Below are positions 1 through 5,517 of a stretch of DNA of 6,680 nucleotides, piece by piece. Source of the stretch: Clostridia bacterium (GTDB lineage Bacteria > Bacillota_A > Clostridia > TANB77 > CAG-508). Where the stretch lies: assembly GCA_022792975.1 (NCBI GenBank), contig JAAWCC010000031.1:1-6680 (forward strand), given 5' to 3'. Below the pieces are notes generated by a model that did no database searches, was not told the origin of the DNA, and was given only the letters and a program-made list of their open reading frames with translations. The position numbers and the translations under genes are program-made. Each line of letters opens with the position of its first letter. Positions within the stretch are counted from its first letter, which is position 1.

Positions 1-102
1 AATATGTGTTAAATGTCCTATATTTATGTCTGTTACTTTAGCAAGTTCAGTTTTAGACATTCCTTTGTCTTCTCTTGCTTTTGCAAGCATCTTGCCTATC
101 AT
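1..102 (-). CDS. XRE-family HTH transcriptional regulator, N-terminal fragment (cut by window edge)
   Basis: The first 34 codons of a minus-strand gene that continues beyond base 1. The protein begins MIGKMLAKAREDKGMSKTEL and continues as a helix-turn-helix of the lambda-Cro/XRE type: a first helix with the usual (I)GKxLxxAREDKGMS pattern, then the 'SKTELAKVTDI' turn where XRE proteins have 'SQEELAKxxGI'. Such proteins bind DNA as dimers and often repress their own promoter. I chose the ATG at 102 because an AGAGG Shine-Dalgarno (complement of about 110-115) precedes it at good spacing. An in-frame ATG at 120 has no ribosome site and lies only a few bases after the predicted transcription start. 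The missing C-terminus means its ligand or partner domain is unknown. It is divergent from the VanW gene, but nothing visible ties the two together. Confidence 0.8.
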   Translation of the reverse strand, partial: MIGKMLAKAREDKGMSKTELAKVTDINIGHLTHI

Positions 103-133
103 AAAATTACCTCTTTCCATATAATTTGATATT

Positions 134-162
134 ATTATACAAAAAAAACTAGCGTTTGTCTA
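134..162 (-). promoter_or_regulatory. Promoter of the XRE regulator gene
   Basis: Read on the minus strand: -35 TAGACA (complement of 157-162), a 17-base spacer, and -10 TATAAT (complement of 134-139). This predicts transcription start near base 127 and a 25-base leader before the ATG at 102. A CTAG-N7-CTAG inverted repeat (149-163) overlaps the -35 box and could be an operator. The promoter match is direct. The operator role is inference. Confidence 0.65.
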
Positions 163-232
163 GCAGTAAATATAAAAATTTTAAAATATTTAATTAAGGT
201 GCATGTAATATTAACCAAATGAAAAATTTCAA

Positions 233-261
233 TTGAAAAAAGCAAATATTACTGATATAAT
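233..261 (+). promoter_or_regulatory. Candidate promoter P1 for the VanW gene (extended -10)
   Basis: -35 TTGAAA (233-238), a 17-base spacer, then TGA-TATAAT, an extended -10 with the hexamer at 256-261. It predicts a start near 268 and a leader of about 120 bases. The -35 box is the right half of a perfect 12-base palindrome, TTTCAATTGAAA (227-238). The region is very AT-rich, so chance matches are a risk, but correct spacing together with the TGN extension makes this the best candidate in the intergenic stretch. Confidence 0.55.
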
Positions 262-325
262 TTAATATAATAGCTAAATTATATAAAGAAAATATAAGTA
301 TATAATTCATTTATAAATAATAACA

Positions 326-354
326 TTGTAAAAAAGAGCATAATATGATAACAT
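326..354 (+). promoter_or_regulatory. Candidate promoter P2 for the VanW gene
   Basis: -35 TTGTAA (326-331), 17 bases, then TGA-TAACAT with the -10 hexamer at 349-354. It would start transcription near 361, giving a short leader. The hexamers are weaker than in P1. The palindrome ACATTTAAATGT (351-362) overlaps its -10 and start point. P1 and P2 may both be used, or P2 may be a chance match in AT-rich DNA. Confidence 0.35.
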
Positions 355-391
355 TTAAATGTACATTAATTAAAGAGAAATGGAGAAAAAC

Positions 392-1960
392 ATGAGAAAA
401 AGAAAAAATAGAAAAATGATGCCAATAATAACAATATTTATCATTTTACTAATATTGGGAATATCTTCAACAATATTTGCACTAATAACAGCAATGAGTT
501 CAAAAATAATACCAAATGTAAGAATTAATAACTTAAAAGTCTCAGGAATGTCAGATACAGAAGCAGAAGAAAAGCTTGAGAAAATAATAGAAAGTATAAT
601 AAAGGATGAGATAGTTTTAAAACATGAGCAAAGCAAAAAAACATTTACATTAAAGGATATGGAGTTAAAGACTAATGTAATAGATAAAGTATCAGAAGCA
701 TGCTTAATTGGAAGGAAAGAAAATATAATTGCAAACAATTTTAAGGTGATTTCTGTGCTTATAAATGGTGAAAATTTAGAGTTAGATTTAAGCTTTAATG
801 AAGAAATAATGCAAAGTATGTTTAATACATTAGATGCAGAATGGGAAGGAAAATTCATTGATAATAGCTATTATATAGAAGGAGAAGAGCTTGTAATAGT
901 CAAAGGAAAAAAAGGAATTGTACTAGACAAGGAGGCACTAAAAAACTCAATAAAGCAAGCAATATACGACAAAATAGAGGGAAAAGAGATAAAGGATATA
1001 GAAATACCAACTAAAATAGAAGCACCAGAGGAAATTGATATAGAAAAAATAGAAAAGGAAGTTTATAAAGAAGCAAAAAATGCATCTTATGATAAAACAT
1101 CTGGAAGGCTAGAGATACACTCAAATGGAGTAGAATTTGGAATAAGCATTGAAGATGCAAAACAAATTATAAAAGAAAATAAAGAAGAATATAAAATTCC
1201 ACTTCAAGTAACAATGCCACAAGTCACAATAGATATGCTAGGAGAGAATGCATTTCCAAATGTACTTGGAGGATTTTCAACAAGATATGATGCAAGTGAT
1301 AAGAATAGAGGAAGAAATATAGAGCTTGCAGCAGAAGCGATAAATGGAAAAGTAATTATGCCAGGAGAGAAGTTTTCATTTAATACAGTTGTGGGACCAA
1401 CAACTAAGGAAAAAGGATACATGCCAGCAGGAGCATATTCAGGAGGAAAGCTTGTACAAGACTATGGAGGTGGTGTTTGTCAGGTATCAAGTACATTATA
1501 TAATACAGTATTATTTGCAAATCTAGAAATAGTAGAAAGATATAATCATTCATCAGTGGTGGGATATGTAAATCCAGGAAGAGATGCAACAATATCTTAT
1601 GGTACTAGAGATTTTAAATTTGCAAATCCAAGAAAATATGCAATAAAAGTTAATGCAAAAGCAACAAACGGAATATTGGAGATGGAAATTAGAGGAATAG
1701 CAGAGGCTGATGATGTAGAGGTAGAATTATCAAGTGAAAAGACAGAAACAATATTATGTGAGACAAAGTATGTATATGATAGCACACTTGAAGAAGGGCA
1801 GGAATATGTTGAAACGTGGGGAGCTAATGGGGCTAAAAGTATAGCATATAAGACCATCAAGAAAAACGGCGCAATAATATCAAAAACAGTATTATCAGAA
1901 GATAGTTATAATCCGATGGTGAAAATTATAAAAACAGGAAGTAAAAGTAAAGTGAAATAA
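392..1960 (+). CDS. Membrane-anchored VanW-domain protein (PG_binding_4 + VanW + G5-like), probable L,D-transpeptidase
   Basis: A 522-residue envelope protein. Residues 1-10 are basic, about 11-35 form one hydrophobic segment (uncleaved anchor or signal), and the rest should lie outside the cell. About 110-205 and 222-285 resemble PG_binding_4 repeats, as in YoaR-like proteins. About 294-428 is a full VanW domain (GFSTRYD, MPGEKFSFN, GYMPAGAY, then YGGGVCQVSSTLYN at 358-371). About 453-517 resembles a G5 domain. From family knowledge, VanW proteins of Clostridioides difficile (Ldt4/Ldt5) were reported to be L,D-transpeptidases using the conserved cysteine; here that is Cys363 (1478-1480). A peptidoglycan 3-3 cross-linking role is therefore likely but inferred. 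Despite the name, nothing indicates vancomycin resistance: no van genes are nearby. I prefer the ATG at 392 because GGAG (382-385) lies six bases upstream; an in-frame ATG at 380 would add MEKN. The downstream membrane-protein gene follows after 13 bases. Confidence 0.9.
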   Translation: MRKRKNRKMMPIITIFIILLILGISSTIFALITAMSSKIIPNVRINNLKVSGMSDTEAEEKLEKIIESIIKDEIVLKHEQSKKTFTLKDMELKTNVIDKVSEACLIGRKENIIANNFKVISVLINGENLELDLSFNEEIMQSMFNTLDAEWEGKFIDNSYYIEGEELVIVKGKKGIVLDKEALKNSIKQAIYDKIEGKEIKDIEIPTKIEAPEEIDIEKIEKEVYKEAKNASYDKTSGRLEIHSNGVEFGISIEDAKQIIKENKEEYKIPLQVTMPQVTIDMLGENAFPNVLGGFSTRYDASDKNRGRNIELAAEAINGKVIMPGEKFSFNTVVGPTTKEKGYMPAGAYSGGKLVQDYGGGVCQVSSTLYNTVLFANLEIVERYNHSSVVGYVNPGRDATISYGTRDFKFANPRKYAIKVNAKATNGILEMEIRGIAEADDVEVELSSEKTETILCETKYVYDSTLEEGQEYVETWGANGAKSIAYKTIKKNGAIISKTVLSEDSYNPMVKIIKTGSKSKVK

Positions 1961-1973
1961 AGGAGGAAATGTA

Positions 1974-2586
1974 GTGGAAAAGGAAAATGTATTATCAAGG
2001 AGCATGAGAGATTATTCAAAGGGAATAGAAAGCATACAACTAATTTTAATAGGAATAACAGCACTACTTGTACCAACATTTCTAGCAAAATTCCTTACAA
2101 GTGCATTTGGAGTAAATAGCATCATAGCAACAAATTCACAAATTATTGTGGGAGCAATTGTAAATACTGCATTAATTATATCTGCAATCAATGTAAAGGG
2201 CTGGAAAAAAATTGTAGGGATAGTAACGCTTCCAAGTATTTCGGCAATTCTTGGTGGATATGTATTTAAAACAGCCTCAGTATATATGTGCTATATGATA
2301 CCAGCAATATGGATTGGAAACTTTACACTTGTGTATTTATATAAAGAATTATTACTAAAAAGAAAAAAGAATTATTGGGCTGCAGGAGCAATTTCAAGCA
2401 TAGCAAAGGTTCGGAATAATCTTCTTAGGCTTTAGCATACTTAAAACTTTTGGAGTATTCCCCGAAAAATTAATCCAAACCTTACAAACATCAATGGGAA
2501 TAACCCAAGGTATCACAGCAGCCATTGCAATGCTTGTAACATATATAGTATACATTAGAAATAAAAAACTACTAGAAAAAGAATAG
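1974..2586 (+). pseudogene. Multi-span membrane protein, frameshifted near 2412 (ECF S-component-like?)
   Basis: It starts at GTG 1974 behind a perfect AGGAGG (1961-1966), 13 bases after the VanW stop, so probably co-transcribed and translationally linked. As written, the frame ends at 2435 after 153 residues, with an out-of-place tail RNNLLRL. Removing one base (C2412) joins Val146 to GIIFLGFSILKTFGVF and continues hydrophobic, protein-like sequence for 57 codons to TAG at 2584-2586, giving 203 residues. Predicted membrane segments: about 22-42, 56-72, 79-100, 104-124, and, in the restored protein, about 136-156 and 182-198, with a basic end (RNKKLLEKE). The size, the PAIWIGNFTLVYLYK stretch and the late MGITQGITAAIAM segment recall ECF-transporter substrate-binding subunits, but I do not firmly recognise the family and substrate is unknown. 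The break may be a real mutation, an assembly error or, less likely, programmed frameshifting. Confidence 0.75.
2413..2586 (+). other. Out-of-frame C-terminal portion of the membrane protein
   Basis: Fifty-seven codons in the +1 frame relative to the GTG at 1974, reading GIIFLGFSIL at the start and IRNKKLLEKE at the end, followed by TAG TAG (2584-2589). It contains one complete membrane helix (LVTYIVYI region) and half of another that completes a helix begun before the shift. It has no start codon and no Shine-Dalgarno of its own, so it is not an independent gene. The intact codon structure across all 57 codons argues the disruption is recent or artefactual. Confidence 0.7.
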
Positions 2587-2676
2587 TAGCTATAAGCAAA
2601 TAGTTTTATTTAAGTTATAGTCATATAAAAGTAAAACTTAAGCAGATGATAAAATGTGAGAATTATAAATAAAAGC

Positions 2677-2706
2677 TTGACAAAAAGAGTAAATAGGTAT
2701 TATAAT
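2677..2706 (+). promoter_or_regulatory. Strong sigma-A promoter of tRNA-Lys (and possibly asnS)
   Basis: Perfect consensus -35 TTGACA (2677-2682) and perfect -10 TATAAT (2701-2706), separated by 18 bases. The predicted start is about 2713, seven bases before the mature tRNA. The strength fits a stable RNA gene. The -10 box lies in a 21-base palindrome (2694-2714), described separately. No other promoter is evident before asnS, so this one may also drive that gene by read-through of the terminator at 2801-2862. Confidence 0.8.
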
Positions 2707-2714
2707 AATACCTA
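2694..2714. promoter_or_regulatory. 21-base palindrome over the tRNA-Lys -10 box, candidate operator
   Basis: Arms TAGGTATTAT and ATAATACCTA are exact reverse complements around a single central base (2704). The element covers the whole -10 hexamer and the predicted transcription start. The inner 15 bases have the 7-1-7 layout typical of Fur-family operators, although they do not match a specific Fur, PerR or Zur consensus well. The palindrome is direct observation; repressor binding is inference. Part of it is the AT-rich -10 itself, but the outer GG/CC pairs are not explained by base composition. Confidence 0.45.
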
Positions 2715-2719
2715 GACAT

Positions 2720-2795
2720 GCGCTACTAGCTCAGTTGGTAGAGCAGGTGACTCTTAATCACAAGGTCCGCGGTTCGACCCCGCGGTGGCGCACCA
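2720..2795 (+). tRNA. tRNA-Lys, anticodon CTT
   Basis: A complete 76-base cloverleaf. Acceptor arm GCGCTAC pairs with GTGGCGC (one G-U). The D arm is GCTC-AGTTGGTA-GAGC. The anticodon loop CTCTTAA has CTT at 2753-2755, reading the lysine codon AAG. The T arm is CGCGG-TTCGACC-CCGCG, the discriminator is A73, and CCA is encoded. The top anticodon-stem pair (27-43) is G-A instead of a Watson-Crick pair; the other four pairs are sound. It is a single tRNA gene with its own promoter, followed six bases later by a terminator hairpin and then asnS. Confidence 0.97.
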
Positions 2796-2800
2796 ATATT

Positions 2801-2862
2801 AAGAAGGAGAAGCCTACTAGCAAACGAAGAAGATGCGTAGAGGCTTCTTCCTCTTTTTTTTT
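2801..2862 (+). terminator. Intrinsic terminator between tRNA-Lys and asnS
   Basis: The arms 2801-2815 (ending GAGAAGCCT) and 2841-2855 (starting AGGCTTCTTC) form a stem of about 15 positions with one G-U and one mismatch. Short inner pairing CTA/TAG and GC/GC extends it towards the loop. Nine Ts follow (2854-2862), so this is a full Rho-independent terminator. It ends tRNA transcripts, and it also stands only 24 bases before the asnS start codon with no promoter evident after it, so partial read-through may control asnS. Confidence 0.8.
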
Positions 2863-2885
2863 ATAAAAATGGGGAGGCAAAAGTT

Positions 2886-4283
2886 ATGAGTGAAAAAAGC
2901 ATTTTAATTAAGGAGTTATTTAGAAATACTCATGAATATGAAGAAAAAGAGGTTGAAATTTCAGGTTGGGTAAAAACTATAAGAGATTCAAAAAACTTTG
3001 GCTTCATAGAAGTAAATGATGGAAGCTTTTTCAAAAATGTTCAAATAGTATTCGAAGATAGCTTATCAAATTTTGAAGAAGTCAAAAAATTATCTATAAG
3101 CTCTTCAATAATAATTTTAGGGAAAGTTGTAAAAACAGAAAATGCAAAACAGGAATTTGAAATAAAAGCAAGTCAGATAGAAATCATAAACCAAGCAGAC
3201 CTAGACTATCCATTACAAAAAAAGAGACATACATTTGAATACCTGAGAACAATCAGCCATTTACGTCCAAGAACAAACACCTTCAATGCTGTATTTAGAG
3301 TACGTAGTATACTTTCATTTGCAATCCATAAATTTTTCCAAGAAAGAGGCTTTGTGTATGTACATACACCAATAATAACAGGAAGTGACTGTGAAGGCGC
3401 AGGAGAAATGTTTAGAGTAACATCAATGGATATGGATAACCCAAATAAAGGAGTTGATGGGAAGGTAGATTTTTCACAAGACTTTTTTGGAAAATCTTCA
3501 CACCTTACAGTAAGTGGACAATTAGACGTAGAGACCTTTGCACATGCATTTAGAAATGTATATACTTTTGGACCTACATTCAGAGCAGAAAACTCAAATA
3601 CTGTAAAGCATGCAGCAGAATTTTGGATGATAGAACCAGAAATATGTTTTGCAGATTTAAAGGATGACATGGATTTAGCAGAGGATATGATAAAATACAT
3701 TATCACATATGTTAGAGAAAATGCTAAAGAAGAAATGGAATTTTTCAATCAATTTATAGACACAGAGCTATTTGAGAGATTAGATAATGTAGTTGGGTCA
3801 AGTTTTGGAAGAATAACATATAAAGAAGCAGTAAAAGAACTTGAAAAAGTAAATGACCAATTTGAATTTCCGGTTCATTTTGGAACAGATCTTCAAACCG
3901 AGCATGAAAGATATTTAAGTGAAAAATTATTTGGAAAGCCAGTATTTGTAACAGATTATCCAAAGGAAATAAAGGCATTTTATATGAAATTAAATTCAGA
4001 TAATGAAACTGTTGCGGCATGTGACCTTTTAGCACCAGGAATAGGAGAGATATTAGGAGGTAGCCAAAGAGAGGATGACTTTGAAAAACTATCAAAACGT
4101 ATAAAAGAATTGAACCTAAGCAAAGAGGACTACTGGTGGTACTTAGACTTAAGAAGATATGGGGCATGTGCTCATAGTGGCTTTGGACTTGGATTTGAAA
4201 GAATGATGATGTACCTAACAGGAATGCAAAATATTAGAGATGTACTTCCATTCCCAAGAACACCAAAGAATTGTGAATTTTAA
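2886..4283 (+). CDS. asnS: Asparagine--tRNA ligase
   Basis: A class IIb aminoacyl-tRNA synthetase of 465 residues, the usual AsnRS length; it charges tRNA-Asn with asparagine using ATP in the cytoplasm. Residues 1-105 are the OB-fold anticodon-binding domain ([21 protein letters not shown]). The catalytic domain follows: motif 1 region with [17 protein letters not shown] (160-176), motif 2 [21 protein letters not shown] (232-252), and motif 3 [15 protein letters not shown] (432-446). The C-terminus [10 protein letters not shown] is typical of AsnRS and, with the short length, separates it from AspRS. The start is fixed by GGAGG (2873-2877) eight bases upstream. No frameshift or missing motif is visible. 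It lies behind tRNA-Lys and its terminator without a clear promoter of its own. Its 3' end converges on corA, with 61 bases between the stop codons. Confidence 0.97.
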   Translation: MSEKSILIKELFRNTHEYEEKEVEISGWVKTIRDSKNFGFIEVNDGSFFKNVQIVFEDSLSNFEEVKKLSISSSIIILGKVVKTENAKQEFEIKASQIEIINQADLDYPLQKKRHTFEYLRTISHLRPRTNTFNAVFRVRSILSFAIHKFFQERGFVYVHTPIITGSDCEGAGEMFRVTSMDMDNPNKGVDGKVDFSQDFFGKSSHLTVSGQLDVETFAHAFRNVYTFGPTFRAENSNTVKHAAEFWMIEPEICFADLKDDMDLAEDMIKYIITYVRENAKEEMEFFNQFIDTELFERLDNVVGSSFGRITYKEAVKELEKVNDQFEFPVHFGTDLQTEHERYLSEKLFGKPVFVTDYPKEIKAFYMKLNSDNETVAACDLLAPGIGEILGGSQREDDFEKLSKRIKELNLSKEDYWWYLDLRRYGACAHSGFGLGFERMMMYLTGMQNIRDVLPFPRTPKNCEF

Positions 4284-4291
4284 AATATAAA

Positions 4292-4326
4292 AATATCCCT
4301 ATACATATTAAATGTGTGGGGATATT
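4292..4326. terminator. Convergent terminator hairpin between asnS and corA
   Basis: AATATCCCTATACAT (4292-4306) pairs with 4312-4326 over 15 positions, two of them G-U on the plus strand, around the loop ATTAA. On the minus strand the stem is followed by TTTATATTTTA, a fair U-tract, so it should end corA transcripts 19 bases after the corA stop. On the plus strand no T-run follows, so termination of asnS would be weaker, or the hairpin may serve as a 3' RNA stabiliser there. Confidence 0.7.
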
Positions 4327-4344
4327 AACGATTTACAAAAAAAG

Positions 4345-5292
4345 TTAAAACATATCTCTTCTCTTTAGCCATAGTGCCACAACTAAAGAAAGCATTATAG
4401 AAATCAGTATTATTATAAAAAAACCAAAACTATTATTAGCAAACGGTAAAGCTAAATTCATTCCAAAAAAGCTTGAAATCATAGTAGGAACAGCAATGAC
4501 AAGAGTAATAGAAGTTAAAAATTTCATAACTACATTTAAGTTGTTGGAAATCAAGGAAGCATAAGCATCCATTGTTCCACTTAAAATATCACTATAAATC
4601 TTAGCCATCTCAATAGCCTGTTTATTTTCAATAATGGCATCCTCTAATAAATCTTCATCCTCCTCATAAAGTTTAATAATCTTGCCCTTCATAGTCTTTT
4701 CCATTACAACTTCATTAGACTTTAGAGAGGTTGAAAAATAAACTAAACTCTTTTCTAAGTTAAGCATTTTTAAAAGCTCTTTATTCCTCATGGAATCCTT
4801 GAGCTCAGCTTCAGTAATTTCAGTATCTTTATTAATTTGCTTCAAATAGTTCAAAAACAAAGAAGAATTAGAAAACATAATTTGAAGAATAAACCTACTT
4901 TTCTTATAAGTTGCAAAAGCTCTGTGCATTTTCTTTTCAAAATCTTCAATAACCTTATTTTTCCTTAATGAAACAGTTATAAAAAAGTCATCTCTTACAA
5001 CAATCATTCCAAGAGGCATAGTAGTATAAAGTATAGCGTCATTATTTTTCTCAATAATAGGAACATCTATTACAAAAAGAGTAGTGTTATCCTCCTCCTC
5101 TTGATCAATCCTTGCTTTTTCCTCAAAATCCAAAGAATAATGAATAAAGTCCTCCTGAATATTTATACTAGAACAAACTTTGGAGATTTCATCCTTGGAC
5201 GGATTAACCAGATTAATCCAAGAGCCCTTCTTAAATTCGTTAATTTCACTTGTTTTACCAGTTTGAATATCTGTATTATAAATCTTCAGCAT
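4345..5292 (-). CDS. corA: CorA-family magnesium/divalent metal ion transporter
   Basis: A 315-residue homopentameric cation channel protein of the CorA/MIT family that takes up Mg2+ (some members carry Co2+, Ni2+ or Zn2+). The long N-terminal cytoplasmic domain (about 1-250) contains WINLVNPS near 25-32 and an acidic, helix-rich segment (LYEEDEDLLEDAIIENKQAIE, about 208-229) that forms the funnel. Two membrane helices close the protein: about 256-276, ending in the signature FFGMN (GMN at 277-279, the selectivity loop), and about 290-308, followed by the basic tail LKRRDMF. I start it at ATG 5292 because a perfect AGGTGA Shine-Dalgarno lies seven to eight bases upstream and family members begin M-(I/L)-KIYxT. 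A GTG at 5304 would add four residues. It is divergent from the LysR gene. No Mg2+-sensing riboswitch fits in the leader of about 35 bases. Which ion it carries cannot be read from the sequence. Confidence 0.93.
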   Translation of the reverse strand: MLKIYNTDIQTGKTSEINEFKKGSWINLVNPSKDEISKVCSSINIQEDFIHYSLDFEEKARIDQEEEDNTTLFVIDVPIIEKNNDAILYTTMPLGMIVVRDDFFITVSLRKNKVIEDFEKKMHRAFATYKKSRFILQIMFSNSSLFLNYLKQINKDTEITEAELKDSMRNKELLKMLNLEKSLVYFSTSLKSNEVVMEKTMKGKIIKLYEEDEDLLEDAIIENKQAIEMAKIYSDILSGTMDAYASLISNNLNVVMKFLTSITLVIAVPTMISSFFGMNLALPFANNSFGFFIIILISIMLSLVVALWLKRRDMF

Positions 5293-5332
5293 AACTTTAC
5301 TCACCTGACCCTTCTAAAAATTCATATAACAT

Positions 5333-5362
5333 ATTGTACCACGCCTTTTATAAATTAGTCAA
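5333..5362 (-). promoter_or_regulatory. corA promoter
   Basis: On the minus strand: -35 TTGACT (complement of 5357-5362), an 18-base spacer ending in TGG, and -10 TACAAT (complement of 5333-5338), making a TGN-extended -10. The start is expected near 5326, leaving a leader of about 34 bases, too short for a riboswitch. Confidence 0.65.
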
Positions 5363-5402
5363 TAAATGTAAGAAACTATTGAAAAACAAAAATTAAAAAG
5401 AG

Positions 5403-5421
5403 TATAACAGAAACGTTTATA
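5403..5421. promoter_or_regulatory. Possible LysR-type operator in the corA/lysR divergent region
   Basis: TATAA and TTATA arms around nine bases (TATAACAGAAACGTTTATA) form an interrupted inverted repeat between the two divergent promoters. It lies about 40 bases upstream of the corA -35 and 45 upstream of the lysR -35, where LysR-type proteins usually bind (T-N11-A style palindromes). The arms are pure A/T in AT-rich DNA, so chance is a serious alternative. Confidence 0.2.
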
Positions 5422-5465
5422 AGAAAATGAAAATAGAATAAGTGTTATAAAAAATTGCTTTTTAG

Positions 5466-5494
5466 TTTACAAAATTGACATAATGTGATATAAT
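5466..5494 (+). promoter_or_regulatory. Promoter of the LysR-type regulator gene
   Basis: -35 TTTACA (5466-5471), 17 bases, then TGA-TATAAT with a perfect -10 at 5489-5494 and a TGN extension. The start is expected near 5501, so the mRNA leader is only about 17 bases and carries the AAAGGA ribosome site (5505-5510). Confidence 0.7.
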
Positions 5495-5517
5495 GACAGG
5501 CATGAAAGGAAAAGCCT

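Noticed and set aside
392..1960. Vancomycin resistance cluster
   Set aside because: Only a VanW domain is present. There is no van ligase, dehydrogenase, dipeptidase or two-component system in the window, and VanW proteins are common in Clostridia.
2424..2430. Programmed +1 frameshift at a CTT-AGG-C heptamer
   Set aside because: This slip site is known from yeast Ty1, not bacteria. The protein sequence is more continuous if the extra base is at 2412, upstream of the heptamer.
2602..2638. Terminator after the membrane-protein gene (AGTTTTATTT pairing with AAGTAAAACT)
   Set aside because: The stem is almost entirely A-T pairs with a 17-base loop and no T-tract follows, so it is unlikely to stop transcription.
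2796..2885. T-box riboswitch controlling asnS
   Set aside because: The stretch is only 90 bases, shorter than T-box leaders, and lacks the conserved T-box sequence and a specifier stem. Only an ordinary terminator is present.
3206..4167. Minus-strand open frames within asnS and similar antisense frames inside the VanW and LysR genes
   Set aside because: They are shadows of well-supported genes: low-complexity, Ser/Leu/Phe-rich translations with no domains and no ribosome sites.
5475..5494. Perfect TTGACA (5475-5480) as the -35 of the LysR gene
   Set aside because: It is only eight bases from the TATAAT. TTTACA at 5466-5471 has the correct 17-base spacing.
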